64,000 nucleotides of DNA from Pseudomonas sp. TH43 (GCF_016650635.1 NZ_JAEKFI010000001.1:1426001-1490000); one strand, 5' to 3'. Positions 23,960 through 33,542 are shown, counted from the stretch's first letter. Numbers and translations: made by a program. Notes: generated by a model from the sequence alone, not told the origin.

Positions 23960-24976
23960 TCATCGCAAGTAACCATTGGGATGATTTGATTGCCAGCGCC
24001 ACGTGTCGGTGACCATGTCCTGCAAACTGCGCGTGGCTTTCCAGCCGAGTTCTTTGGCAGCCTTGGAGGCATCGGCCCAGCTCTCGGCGATATCACCGGA
24101 GCGGCGCGGCATCATGCGATACGGCACCGGTTGCCCACACGCCTGCTCGAACGCGTGCAGCACTTGCAACACGCTGTAGCCATCGCCGGTGCCGAGGTTC
24201 CAGGTGTGAATGCCGGTGCGTCCGGCGATCGACTGCAAGGCCTTCAAATGCCCGTCGGCCAGATCGACGACATGGATGTAATCGCGCACACCCGTGCCGT
24301 CGACTGTGGGGTAATCGTTGCCGAAGATCGACAGCTCTTGCAGGCTGCCGACCGCTACCTGGCTGATATAAGGCACCAGATTGTTGGGAATGCCGTTGGG
24401 ATCTTCGCCCATGTGACCGCTGTCGTGAGCACCGATCGGGTTGAAGTAGCGCAGCAAAGCGATGCTCCAGCGCGGCTCAGCCTGGCTCAAGTCACGCAAC
24501 ACGTTCTCGACGATCAGTTTCGACTGACCGTAAGGATTGGTCGGGATACCCGTGGGGAAATCCTCGCGAATCGGCATCTGCTCAGGCTCGCCATACACGG
24601 TCGCCGAGGAACTGAACACCAGGCGAAACACCCCCGCTGCCGCCATTGCCTGACACAGCGTGATGCTGCCGCTGACGTTGGTCTCGTAGTACTCAAGCGG
24701 CTTGCGCACGCTCTCGCCGACCGCCTTCAGACCGGCAAAATGCAGCACTGCTTCGATGCTGTGCTCACGGAAAATCCGGTCAAGCAGTGCCCGGTCGCAG
24801 ACATCGCCACGGATCATCCAGGCACTCTTGCCGCAGATGGTTTCAACGGCGTGCAATGCGCCTTCGCTGCTGTTGCAAAGATTATCCAGTACGACAACTT
24901 CATAACCTGCTTGCAGCAGCGCGAGTGTGGTGTGCGAGCCGATATAACCGGCGCCACCCGTAACCAGAATCTTCAT
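23960..24976 (-). CDS. galE: UDP-glucose 4-epimerase
   Basis: A 338-residue SDR enzyme interconverting UDP-glucose and UDP-galactose. It has the NAD-binding start KILVTGGAGYIGSHT (residues 2-16), the catalytic serine segment FSSSATVYG and the YGQSK motif with the catalytic Tyr and Lys. Length is standard. It would supply UDP-galactose for the polymer. The start at 24976 is fixed by the conserved N-terminus; an in-frame extension to 25099 is not part of the family. It is convergent with nothing and divergent from galU. Confidence 0.95.
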   Translation of the reverse strand: MKILVTGGAGYIGSHTTLALLQAGYEVVVLDNLCNSSEGALHAVETICGKSAWMIRGDVCDRALLDRIFREHSIEAVLHFAGLKAVGESVRKPLEYYETNVSGSITLCQAMAAAGVFRLVFSSSATVYGEPEQMPIREDFPTGIPTNPYGQSKLIVENVLRDLSQAEPRWSIALLRYFNPIGAHDSGHMGEDPNGIPNNLVPYISQVAVGSLQELSIFGNDYPTVDGTGVRDYIHVVDLADGHLKALQSIAGRTGIHTWNLGTGDGYSVLQVLHAFEQACGQPVPYRMMPRRSGDIAESWADASKAAKELGWKATRSLQDMVTDTWRWQSNHPNGYLR

Positions 24977-25367
24977 AGCGAGGTCCGTCTTTGGATGAGT
25001 GACAAGTAGCGTGTCAAGCCTGACTTGCTGAAGATGTGTTGCACTCCACACAAATAAGGCGACAACAATCGAAAACAAAACTAGTTCAATGACTGGCAAT
25101 AAATATTTTTGCAGGTCACACTGTATTGCCCGCTACTTATTAGCACTCCCTGTGCACTCATCACTATCAACAGATACCGACTAAAAATAACTAATAACGC
25201 ACTGACCGACATCTCATAACATTGTCGGGTTAAACCGCGATGGTTGATTGCCATTAACAACCTGACTCAGGTATTAAAGCAATCGTTCAATACGCATTGA
25301 AACTTGCACGCACTTCATTAGTGCACGCAATCGTTGCCTGTGTTCCATGACTGTCCAGGATACTTTT
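24977..25367. other. Divergent galE/galU regulatory region
   Basis: A 391-base AT-rich gap without a convincing gene. It contains GACTAAAAATAAC at 25179-25191 and TAACAACCTGACT at 25255-25267, both repeated at other promoters of the locus. It likely holds the divergent promoters. Confidence 0.5.
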
Positions 25368-26201
25368 ATGATTCGTAAATGTTTGTTCCCCGCTGCCGGC
25401 TATGGCACGCGTTTCTTGCCGGCCACCAAAGCCATGCCTAAAGAGATGCTGCCAATCGTCAACAAGCCGTTGATCGAGTACGCCGTTGAGGAAGCGCGGG
25501 ACGCCGGCCTGCAACACATGGCCATCGTCACCGGCCGAGGCAAGCGTGCGCTGGAAGACCATTTCGACATCAGCTACGAACTCGAACACCAGATCCGCGG
25601 TACCGAGAAGGAAAAATTCCTCGCTGGCACCCGCGAACTGATCGACACCTGCACTTTCTCCTACACCCGCCAAGTGGAAATGAAGGGCCTGGGCCACGCG
25701 ATTCTCAGCGGCCGCCCGTTGATCGGCGACGAGCCGTTCGCCGTGGTACTGGCCGATGACCTGTGCCTGAACCTGGAAGGTGACGGCGTCCTGACGCAGA
25801 TGATCCAGCTGTACAAGAAATTCCGCTGCTCGATCGTCGCCATTCAGGAGGTCCCGGCCGATCAGACTCACAAGTACGGCGTAATCGCCGGCGAGCTGAT
25901 CTCCGACGGCATCTACCGGGTCAACAACATGGTGGAAAAACCGGCGCCGCAGGACGCGCCATCGAACCTGGCGATCATCGGTCGCTACATCCTCACGCCA
26001 GATATTTTCGACCTGATCGCCGACACCCAACCGGGCAAGGGCGGCGAAATCCAGATCACCGATGCGCTGATGAAACAGGCGCAGAACGGTTGCGTGCTGG
26101 CCTACAAATTCAAAGGCATGCGCTTCGATTGCGGCGACGCCGAGGGTTACTTGCAGGCGACCAACTTCTGCTACGAAAACGTCTACCTCAAGGGCCGCTG
26201 A
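25368..26201 (+). CDS. galU: UTP-glucose-1-phosphate uridylyltransferase
   Basis: A 277-residue nucleotidyltransferase making UDP-glucose from UTP and glucose-1-phosphate. The signature AAGYGTRFLPATKAMPKEMLP (start of the UTP-binding domain) is cut here to its key parts GYGTRFLP and KEMLP (residues 11-29). VVLADDL carries the metal-binding Asp, and VEKP and GKGGEIQITDA follow. The start at 25368 follows AGGATA; an ATG seven codons earlier is less likely. It supplies the glucose donor for the polymer and the substrate for GalE. Confidence 0.95.
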   Translation: MIRKCLFPAAGYGTRFLPATKAMPKEMLPIVNKPLIEYAVEEARDAGLQHMAIVTGRGKRALEDHFDISYELEHQIRGTEKEKFLAGTRELIDTCTFSYTRQVEMKGLGHAILSGRPLIGDEPFAVVLADDLCLNLEGDGVLTQMIQLYKKFRCSIVAIQEVPADQTHKYGVIAGELISDGIYRVNNMVEKPAPQDAPSNLAIIGRYILTPDIFDLIADTQPGKGGEIQITDALMKQAQNGCVLAYKFKGMRFDCGDAEGYLQATNFCYENVYLKGR

Positions 26202-26248
26202 AACGGCTCCAGAACCCGACGCCCACTTTTCACTTCAGGCAGGCAACC

Positions 26249-26659
26249 ATGAACATTGCACAACATTCCGTAGAGATTGAACGCGAGGTGGGTAACCTTG
26301 GGGTGATGAGTTGGCTGTCACGCCATCAACCGTTGCCCAGCGCCAACGAATCCTGGCTGGGCACGATTCTGCTCGTGGAGCGCATCGGCGTGTTTCCCGC
26401 GTCCGGCGATATTCGCCGCACGCTGCGCAACCCCTATCCCCTGCTCGCCCATTTGAAAAGCCTGTACGCCGAGCAGGCACTGGAAATGGACGACTGTGAT
26501 GGTCTGAAAGTGATCTTCAGCGACTGGCGCTTTCGCGTGCGCATCTGCTGCAGCGACCCGGCGGTGATCATCAACGTGGAAACCCGTTGCGATACACGCT
26601 TGATGCCACAGAAGCTCAAGGAACTGCTCGATCAGATCGACACGTTCACCGACGCCTGA
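26249..26659 (+). CDS. Stand-alone phosphomannomutase C-terminal-like domain
   Basis: A 136-residue protein. Its second half (YAEQALEMDDCDGLKV, then SDWRFRVR and VETRCDTRLM) aligns by eye with domain 4, the phosphate-binding C-terminal domain of phosphomannomutases such as ManB/CpsG. FPASGDIRRTL matches the segment before it. The catalytic serine, metal and sugar-binding domains are absent, and the SNTEP phosphate loop reads CCSDPA. So it should not be an active mutase. It follows galU on the same strand with 47 bases between. It could be regulatory or a sugar-phosphate sensor. The family link is by eye only. Confidence 0.6.
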   Translation: MNIAQHSVEIEREVGNLGVMSWLSRHQPLPSANESWLGTILLVERIGVFPASGDIRRTLRNPYPLLAHLKSLYAEQALEMDDCDGLKVIFSDWRFRVRICCSDPAVIINVETRCDTRLMPQKLKELLDQIDTFTDA

Positions 26660-26679
26660 ACTGTCCCCTTCCTACAGGG

Positions 26680-27801
26680 CTAGTTATTGCAGCGCACGTT
26701 GGCGCCAGTGATCCAGGCGTAGAAGTAATCGGCAATCACCTTGCCGCCCGTGGCCGGCACGGGATGAATCTTGTCCGGGCCGATCATTGCCGCCGCGTAA
26801 CGTTTGACGTTGGGGCCAAACGCGCATTGCAGGTTCGCGTACCCCAGACGGCGCTCACGCGCCCACGGCTCAAGCACCTGCGCATACGCCGACATCGGAT
26901 AAGCGCTGGAGCGCGTGGTGTCCTGGCGCATGATCAGGTTGATGCTCGCCTGCGGTTGAATCTCGCGCAGCATGCCCACCAGCCCCTGAACGTTCTGTAG
27001 ATACTGCGCTGGCTTCACGCCGAAGCCTTGGTCATTGCCACCGAGCATGATCAGGTAAACGTCCGCAGGGATCTTCGATACAGCGGCTTTCCACTGAATC
27101 TGCCACTGCGGATCCTGGTGATAAAAGTCTGCGGAGGCGGCACCGGATGCCGCCAGTTTCGAAACGCGCACGCCCTTCTGATCATTGCTCATCCACAGGC
27201 CGAACAACGTCGGTGCGCCCTTGACCACTTCCAGTCTGAAGGACCAGTCCTGCGCCGATGACAGTCCGGCCAGCGGCACTTCCTGAACGCCCGAACCTTC
27301 AAGCTTCAAGGGTTGCCAGTCTTGCGAGGTTGACCAGCGATAGCGGATCTCGCTGGATTCGCCGTTACCCAGGTAAAGCAGTTTTGCCTGGCTGACCGTC
27401 GTGTCGATCGCCGGCGTAGGACTGGCATCGACCTGCAACCATGCGCCCGACTTGCCCGTCACGGTGCGGCTGTCCGGGCTCGCCTGCCCCAGGCCTGAAA
27501 CCTTCCAGTCGCCGCCAAAATACTTTTCACTGCTGCGGGTGTATTTGAAGTGGGTACCGCCCAGTGCCGCGCCATGGTTGAAACCGACGTAACCCGGCCC
27601 GGCAAAACCGACCTTTCCGGCCACGCGCTGCACCAGTTTGTTCAGATAGAAATCCTGTCCGGCGCTGTAGCTGTCGCCGATCACCGAGACGGACAAAACC
27701 TTACCGGCCTTGCCTTCACGCCACTGCGCAAAACGCTCACGGGCGTCGCCCACCTGAACCACCGACGCTGCAACGGGTTGCGCGTCATCTACTGCCAACA
27801 T
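26680..27801 (-). CDS. SGNH/GDSL-type hydrolase
   Basis: A 373-residue protein with the GDSL-esterase blocks: VIGDSYSAG (block I, nucleophile Ser near residue 41), GGNDQG (block III) and DKIHP near the end (block V, Asp and His). A beta-rich insertion (about 100-230) separates blocks I and III, as in carbohydrate acetylesterases. It may remove or transfer acyl groups on the polysaccharide. No signal peptide is obvious at the chosen start (27801, with AAGGAA upstream), so its site of action is unclear. It is the last gene of the long leftward operon. Confidence 0.75.
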   Translation of the reverse strand: MLAVDDAQPVAASVVQVGDARERFAQWREGKAGKVLSVSVIGDSYSAGQDFYLNKLVQRVAGKVGFAGPGYVGFNHGAALGGTHFKYTRSSEKYFGGDWKVSGLGQASPDSRTVTGKSGAWLQVDASPTPAIDTTVSQAKLLYLGNGESSEIRYRWSTSQDWQPLKLEGSGVQEVPLAGLSSAQDWSFRLEVVKGAPTLFGLWMSNDQKGVRVSKLAASGAASADFYHQDPQWQIQWKAAVSKIPADVYLIMLGGNDQGFGVKPAQYLQNVQGLVGMLREIQPQASINLIMRQDTTRSSAYPMSAYAQVLEPWARERRLGYANLQCAFGPNVKRYAAAMIGPDKIHPVPATGGKVIADYFYAWITGANVRCNN

Positions 27802-27829
27802 GCAAAATTCCTTTAGTCTGAAATGGCCC

Positions 27830-27906
27830 CTTCGCGAGCAGGCTCGCTCCCACAGTGGATCTGTGCAAGTCACACCATCCCCGTGGGAGCGAGCCTGCTC
27901 GCGAAG
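27830..27906. repeat. REP inverted pair (GCGAGCAGGCTCGCTCCCAC type)
   Basis: Perfect 24-base arms at 27830-27853 and 27883-27906. It lies between two genes of the same operon. Confidence 0.9.
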
Positions 27907-27909
27907 CTT

Positions 27910-28956
27910 TTAGCTGTTTTGCGTCTGCACCACCGGAACGATGGGCGTCGCCGATTTTCTGCTTGCCGCGCGCTCGCCGAGGAACAGCACCGAGGTGAAG
28001 TTGAAGCGACTGAAGATCAGCGACAGCACCACCGGCCCCAGCAGGCCGAAGGTCAAGCCGCCCAACACCAGCAGGCTTTCATCCTTTATGCCTAAACGCC
28101 CCAGCACAAACCGCGACGTCGCGGCGAACAGCACGTGGAACAGGAAAATCGCATAGGAATACCCACCGAGCCAGGTCAGCGCCTTCGAGCGCATATCACT
28201 CGACAGCAAAGCGATGCACGACACGCACCCCACGGTCAGGCCGATCAGGCTGCGACGATCAACAATCAATTCACGATCAATCGCCGCCACATACAACAGC
28301 GTCAGTGAAATCAACACAAACACCAGCGGCCCGATCACTTTGAACCGCTGTTTCAAAGCGTCGACGTTCTCCTGCCCAATCATTCCCGCGACAAAAAACG
28401 GCAGCAGATAGACGGCGCCATTAATCCCGAACGCGTCGAACTTGAAGGGCGGCAGCAGAAACAGTACCGCTGCAAAAACGAACAACCCATACAAGCGTGT
28501 TGCCGAACGCAGCATCCCGCGCCATTCCAGCAGCCCGACGAACATGAAAATGATGAACACCGCCTGCAAGAACCAGAAGTGGTTGATCGGCAGCCAAAAC
28601 GACAACAACGCGTCGATCACGCCGACATCCTTGTTCACCCCGGGCCCCACCGCCTGCAACACCGAGAACGGCACACCGACGCAAAACAACGGCACAATCA
28701 AACGCCGCACCTTGCCGCTGAAAAACGCGGAAAAGTCATTGCCGCGAATTTTGTAGATGGAATAGATGTACCCGGAAATAAAGGTGAACAGCGGCATGCG
28801 CACGTACACCATCGAATCGGCGATCACCCGGAACGGCGAGCCGATATCGATCTTCAAACCACCGCCCAACGGCCCGATGACGTGATAGAGCACCAGCAGC
28901 AGGCACGCCAGGCCGCGCAGGGTTTCAATCTCCAGGGACTTTTTCTTGCTCGACAT
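27910..28956 (-). CDS. Membrane acyltransferase (acyltransferase-3 family)
   Basis: A 348-residue membrane protein with about ten hydrophobic segments. The start EIETLRGLACLLLVLYHV carries the Arg and His typical of the family, and RMPLFTFISGY follows. Such enzymes move acetyl or succinyl groups across the membrane onto sugars of the repeat unit. Which acyl group is used cannot be read from the sequence. It is in the leftward operon between the polymerase-like and esterase genes. Confidence 0.88.
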   Translation of the reverse strand: MSSKKKSLEIETLRGLACLLLVLYHVIGPLGGGLKIDIGSPFRVIADSMVYVRMPLFTFISGYIYSIYKIRGNDFSAFFSGKVRRLIVPLFCVGVPFSVLQAVGPGVNKDVGVIDALLSFWLPINHFWFLQAVFIIFMFVGLLEWRGMLRSATRLYGLFVFAAVLFLLPPFKFDAFGINGAVYLLPFFVAGMIGQENVDALKQRFKVIGPLVFVLISLTLLYVAAIDRELIVDRRSLIGLTVGCVSCIALLSSDMRSKALTWLGGYSYAIFLFHVLFAATSRFVLGRLGIKDESLLVLGGLTFGLLGPVVLSLIFSRFNFTSVLFLGERAASRKSATPIVPVVQTQNS

Positions 28957-28968
28957 AAAGCACCTGCC

Positions 28969-30072
28969 TCAATTCAGAATTCTTGATTCAACCTGCACCG
29001 GTTTGTTCGCCCGCAACATCAATCCCAAACCGACGAACAGCACCGGCACCACCATCGAGAAGTGTCGGGCGAACGAGCCGAAATCCGGCTCGAACAAGCC
29101 TTGCACCAGCAGAAACGCCAGCGGAATCGCGATCAATTCCTTGGGTTTGGTCTGGATCGGCGCGCCCTTGTAATCGGTCGAGGTGATGACTTTGAACAGC
29201 AGCAGCGCGGTCATGATCATCAACGCAACGAAGATCACCTGGCCCGGCCCGGACAACAGAATCAGCTCCACCGGAAACGACAGCCGGAAGAAGATGATCA
29301 TCGAGTCCAGCGCCTGCGAAACGAAGTCGCTGCCGCTGAGCCACGAGACAATCAACGATTTCGAGCCCTCTTCACCCGCCGTGCGCAGCTCGTTGTTGCT
29401 GGCGCGAATCGACGACACCGGAAAACCCAGCGCGAGCTGGATCGACATCGCCACGGCCAGGTAGAACAGGAACAGCATCAGGAAGAAAGTCGTGCGCGAT
29501 ACGTACTTCTTCATCACGCAGACGCCGACCCACGACAGTGAGAACAGAATCCAGTAGGGCCTGATCAATACACCGTAGATCACCGCCGAAAAGAAAAATC
29601 CGCCGCGATATTTGCGCGTCAACGAGCTGAGCAAAATGCTCAACACCGCGACCGACACAATGATTTCCTTGGTCAGGTTTTCCAGGAAGAACGAGCGAAC
29701 GATGCCCCACAGACACAAGGTGCCGAAGATCGCCAACGGCATGCGCCGAAACACCACCACCGGAATCGCCGTGAGGAAAAAATTGCAGAACATGCCGTAG
29801 GCCCAGGCATTGGTCAGGTTGATCCCGGTGGGCCGCAGCAGGAACGCCGAACACTCGTAGGAGGAGCGATCCGGCGAGAACGGGTTCCAGAAGTTGCAGT
29901 TGTCGGCACGCGCGTAGGACGACCACAAGGTCATCGCATCCGGCCCCGGATCACGGGGGATCAGCAGCGGCATGGCCACCGACAGAAACAGCCCGGTGAA
30001 GAGGATCAGGAACGAAATCGACGAGTCGAGTTTCTTGCCTCGAAACTCGATGCACGGCAGCTTCAGGCCCAT
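28969..30072 (-). CDS. Wzy-like polysaccharide polymerase candidate
   Basis: A 367-residue membrane protein with about ten hydrophobic segments, starting MGLKLPCIEFRGKKLDSS. It has no strong motif; loop residues such as SSIRASNNELRTAGEEG form the largest periplasmic loop in the middle. Wzy polymerases are poorly conserved and recognised mainly by topology and position. Here the gene lies between the flippase and the acyltransferase, so polymerase is the best fit. The start at 30072 overlaps the flippase stop by 10 bases; the longer in-frame ORF is antisense-like junk across the flippase. Confidence 0.65.
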   Translation of the reverse strand: MGLKLPCIEFRGKKLDSSISFLILFTGLFLSVAMPLLIPRDPGPDAMTLWSSYARADNCNFWNPFSPDRSSYECSAFLLRPTGINLTNAWAYGMFCNFFLTAIPVVVFRRMPLAIFGTLCLWGIVRSFFLENLTKEIIVSVAVLSILLSSLTRKYRGGFFFSAVIYGVLIRPYWILFSLSWVGVCVMKKYVSRTTFFLMLFLFYLAVAMSIQLALGFPVSSIRASNNELRTAGEEGSKSLIVSWLSGSDFVSQALDSMIIFFRLSFPVELILLSGPGQVIFVALMIMTALLLFKVITSTDYKGAPIQTKPKELIAIPLAFLLVQGLFEPDFGSFARHFSMVVPVLFVGLGLMLRANKPVQVESRILN

Positions 30073-31295
30073 GACAGAGCGGCCTTTTTCGCAGCGGTTA
30101 CACGGGTCAACACGGCAATCACGCCGAGCTGCACGATGATCGCAAAGACGTTGCCCCACGCGGCGCCATAGATCGAATAGTGCTTGATCAACACATAGCT
30201 GACGGGCACCGAGACCAGCAAGCAAATCGCTGCACTGGCCAGCGATACCCGACTGTTTTTCGAGGCAATCAATCCACCCCAGACGATGTCGCCAATCGCG
30301 CGCAAGGCAAAGGAGAAAATCAGTACGCCAAGGATCGCGTTGTCCGGGCGCGGAACGCTGGTGGCGACGTAATCGAGCACCACGTTGAAGAACAGATAAA
30401 TCGCCACTGCCACCGCAGCCGACACCACCAGCGAGCGCATCACCCACTTGTTGATGAACAGTTGCTTGACCGTGAACGCTTGTTGATCGGCCTGAAAACG
30501 CTTGGCCAGTACCGGAATGCCCACCACCGCCACCACCGCATACGACAAAGCTTGCAAGGTGTTCGCCGCCGACCACGCATACACGTATTTACCGAGGCTG
30601 GCGTAGGGTTCCAGGTCGATGATCAGGAAACGCTCGGCGTACTGACTCAGCGCAATCAGCCCGGTGCCGAGATAGAACGGCAACCCGGCCTTCCACACGG
30701 TGGCCGTGGCCAAGGTGCCGGCGACGCGCCCATTGTGCACATTCACCACGATCAAATAACCGGCGATGATCACCATCACGTTCGCGGCGACCCACAACCA
30801 CAAGACACTGGCGATACCCGACACCCAGCCGAGCATCATCCCGCCCACCGCCAACACCGCCCACAGGCCGGTCTTGATGAAAAACAGCAACGCACCGGCC
30901 GTGGCTTTCTGCGCGGAAAATACGAACGAGTTGATCTCGAACGACAGGTGTTCGGTGAGCAGCACCAGCGTTACACAGAGGATCAATGCAGCGGTCGCTT
31001 CAACTGTCTGGAACAGCGAATAAATCAGCACCGTCACCACCGACAGCACTAGCCCCACGGCCAGGTACAGCAGCAGGACTTTGTCGACGACCCGGCGCGA
31101 ACTGCCGCCCACGCTGATCAACCGATTGATCTCGGAACTGAAGCCGACGCTGTAGAACTTCGAGGCGATCAGCGAAGCCGCGACCACTACGCCATAAAAG
31201 CCCAAGGCCTCATAACCGAGGTAATGAGTGATCGCCAACACCAGCAAAAACTTCGCGCCCAAGGCTCCGCCGCGAAGCAACAGCCGAAATATCAT
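30063..31295 (-). CDS. Wzx-type polysaccharide flippase
   Basis: A 410-residue membrane protein with about twelve hydrophobic segments. The start FRLLLRGGALGAKFLLVLAI and YLGYEALGFYGVV are typical of the polysaccharide-transport/MATE-like (MOP) superfamily. It would flip the lipid-linked repeat unit to the periplasmic face for Wzy. It overlaps the pyruvyltransferase gene by four bases and the Wzy-like gene by 10. Confidence 0.85.
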   Translation of the reverse strand: MIFRLLLRGGALGAKFLLVLAITHYLGYEALGFYGVVVAASLIASKFYSVGFSSEINRLISVGGSSRRVVDKVLLLYLAVGLVLSVVTVLIYSLFQTVEATAALILCVTLVLLTEHLSFEINSFVFSAQKATAGALLFFIKTGLWAVLAVGGMMLGWVSGIASVLWLWVAANVMVIIAGYLIVVNVHNGRVAGTLATATVWKAGLPFYLGTGLIALSQYAERFLIIDLEPYASLGKYVYAWSAANTLQALSYAVVAVVGIPVLAKRFQADQQAFTVKQLFINKWVMRSLVVSAAVAVAIYLFFNVVLDYVATSVPRPDNAILGVLIFSFALRAIGDIVWGGLIASKNSRVSLASAAICLLVSVPVSYVLIKHYSIYGAAWGNVFAIIVQLGVIAVLTRVTAAKKAALSWA

Positions 31296-32404
31296 CGAAC
31301 GACACCTTTGATGATGTCGTCCATGGCCACGGTTTTCGCTTCGATCTCACGGCAGGTATCGGTCAGGCGCTGGCCGAAATTCGACAGCGCATTCGGCGCG
31401 TAAACCGTGTTGATGATGGTGTCGACATTGATGTCGCCGCCGTTGATCACCCAGTCTTCTACGCCCATGTCCTGATAGGCGCCGAAGCCTTTGCGCTCAT
31501 AGCTGATGTGGTACGCCGGCACGCCCGACAGCAGCGATTCGATAGCGCCGTGCAGCCGCACGGAGATCACCAGATCCGGCTGATATTTGGCAATCGTCGC
31601 CTTCAACGACAGCAAATCTTCAGTAATGCCCAGCTCGCGATAAAACGCGCCGTCATCGTTGCCGCGCACCGCGCTTTGTACGGCGCAGACCACTTTGCTT
31701 TTGTCCTTCAGGCGCTGCAGCAGCACCTTCAGGTTGGCGACATAGGCGAGCTTCTTTTCCTTGCTCCACTCCGGCGGCTTGCGCAGCACCACGCACACCG
31801 TTGCTGGTGACGAGGCGCAGCGGGTGAACTTGGGTTGCTGAAGAATTTTACTCGCCAGCGACTGCACCGCCAGATCCGGCGCGCGGTAGACGTTTTCACA
31901 GGCGTCGAAGATCGCCGAGGAACGATTGTCGCGCACGAACACCGCATCAGCGTTGGCGTAGTGCTCGACGATCTTGCTGCTCTCGCCGTGGAACGGGCCG
32001 ATGCTTTGCGGCAGATACACCGACGGCACTTTGCTGAGGATCGCGGTTTCCAGTTGCTTGGCGTGGCCGAGTTTCAATTTGATGTGCTCGAAGGCGCTTT
32101 TCGAGCGCATGTAGCCGCCGCCGACGCCGACGATCAAATCGGTTTTCTTCAACAGATCGGCAAGGCCAGCGTAGGACTGGTTGAGAAACACCGCCTGCTT
32201 GACCCGGCCCAAACCCTTGGCCGCCATCACTGGCGCGTCAAAACGCGGATGCGGCAAGTAACTGAAAGAATCTGGATCGGAGGCCACGACACTGATCGCG
32301 GTGTCCTCACCAAAATTGCGCTGCACCAAGGCAATCGCCAGATCGACGAGCAGGCCGTCACCGGAGTTGGACGCACTGTAGCCATGCAAAATCGTTACGT
32401 TCAT
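31292..32404 (-). CDS. Polysaccharide pyruvyl transferase
   Basis: A 370-residue protein of the CsaB/WcaK pyruvyltransferase family. It has the start ILHGYSASNSGDGLLV, the VGVGGGYMR loop, LPQSIGPF and VISVRLHGAI near the C-terminus. The family adds pyruvate from PEP as a ketal, usually on galactose or glucose, making the polymer acidic. The start is ATG at 32404. Its end overlaps the flippase start. Confidence 0.9.
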   Translation of the reverse strand: MNVTILHGYSASNSGDGLLVDLAIALVQRNFGEDTAISVVASDPDSFSYLPHPRFDAPVMAAKGLGRVKQAVFLNQSYAGLADLLKKTDLIVGVGGGYMRSKSAFEHIKLKLGHAKQLETAILSKVPSVYLPQSIGPFHGESSKIVEHYANADAVFVRDNRSSAIFDACENVYRAPDLAVQSLASKILQQPKFTRCASSPATVCVVLRKPPEWSKEKKLAYVANLKVLLQRLKDKSKVVCAVQSAVRGNDDGAFYRELGITEDLLSLKATIAKYQPDLVISVRLHGAIESLLSGVPAYHISYERKGFGAYQDMGVEDWVINGGDINVDTIINTVYAPNALSNFGQRLTDTCREIEAKTVAMDDIIKGVVR

Positions 32405-32419
32405 AAGCTTGAGTTCTAC

Positions 32420-33502
32420 TTAATAAGTGGGGGCGCAATACAGGTCGTAGGTCTGGCGAATCATCAACGCGGCGCTGAAACGTTCGCGGACGATGCTGCG
32501 ACCTTCGTTGCCGAGGTCGAGCAAGCGCGGCTTCTGGATTTTCGCCAGCACATCGGCCAGCGCCTGGTGATCGCCGGAGGGAAAGACATAGCCGGACACT
32601 TCGTTGGTGACCAACTCGGGCAGCGACGTGCAATTGCTCGCGATCACCGGCAAGCCCATGGCCATGCCTTCGAGCGGCACCATGGCAAACCCTTCCCAGC
32701 GACTCGGCACGATCAACGCATCGGCTTTTTGGTACAGCGCCTGCACTTCGCTCGGCGTGACCCACGGCAAATATTCAACCGCGGCCATCGGTGGACACTC
32801 GACCGAATCTTCATTGACCGCGCTGCCCACCACCGTCAGTTTCAGGTCGTTGCGCTGCACCTTGGCGAACGCCTTGAGCAACACGTCGAAGCCTTTCTGA
32901 TAATCGAGACGGCCGACGAACAGCAGATGAATCGGCTCGGGGCTGCTGGCTTTCGGCGCGTCATCCTTGCGATGGATGCCGTTGTAAATCAGCTTCATGC
33001 GCTTGCGCTCGATGCCGAAACGCGCGGCTTTATCGAGCTCGTACTGGCTGACGCAAATGATCACGTCGGTGACTTTCTGCAGCACTCGCTCGATCCACGC
33101 ATAGACTTTCTGCTTGATCGGCGAGCTTTCCATCAGGAATGAAAATGCATGCGGGCAGTAGACGATTTTCGGCTTGCGCCACGGGCGCAACAGCACGCAC
33201 ACGCAACGCCCGATCACCCCGGAAAAGGTGCTGTGCAGATGCACCACATCGGGTTTTTCCTTGAGCATCACCTGGGTCAGACGCCAGGCGAAGCGCAGCA
33301 GCGACGGCACATTGCGCCCGGTGCGAGCGAAGGTGCGGATCTGCTGCGCTTCGATGCCGTGCAGCTCTTTTTCCTGATCCTGCGGGACCAGATACACCAG
33401 CTCGTAGTTCGCCGCGTCGCCCTCGGGGGACGCCGATATCGTGCGAATAACGGTCGCGACGCCACCTTTGATCGTCTCGGCCACGTGCAGTATTTTTTTC
33501 AC
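32420..33502 (-). CDS. Glycosyltransferase (GT4 family)
   Basis: A 360-residue GT-B enzyme. The N-terminal domain has ETIKGGVATVI and VVHLHSTFSGVIG; the C-terminal donor domain has LLFVGRLDYQKGFDVLL, VPSRWEGFAMVPLEGMAMGLPVI (its glutamates bind nucleotide-sugar) and ELV. It should add the second sugar to the lipid-linked unit. It is the only glycosyltransferase of this type in the locus, so the repeat may be a disaccharide unless transferases elsewhere contribute. Confidence 0.9.
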   Translation of the reverse strand: MKKILHVAETIKGGVATVIRTISASPEGDAANYELVYLVPQDQEKELHGIEAQQIRTFARTGRNVPSLLRFAWRLTQVMLKEKPDVVHLHSTFSGVIGRCVCVLLRPWRKPKIVYCPHAFSFLMESSPIKQKVYAWIERVLQKVTDVIICVSQYELDKAARFGIERKRMKLIYNGIHRKDDAPKASSPEPIHLLFVGRLDYQKGFDVLLKAFAKVQRNDLKLTVVGSAVNEDSVECPPMAAVEYLPWVTPSEVQALYQKADALIVPSRWEGFAMVPLEGMAMGLPVIASNCTSLPELVTNEVSGYVFPSGDHQALADVLAKIQKPRLLDLGNEGRSIVRERFSAALMIRQTYDLYCAPTY

Positions 33503-33542
33503 AAATCACCCACTTCAAACAGGAAAAAACAGTCGCTGACAG

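Noticed and set aside
28969..30576. 535-codon form of the Wzy-like gene
   Set aside because: The first ~168 codons read through the flippase gene in another frame with low-complexity residues. The start at 30,072 overlaps the flippase stop normally.
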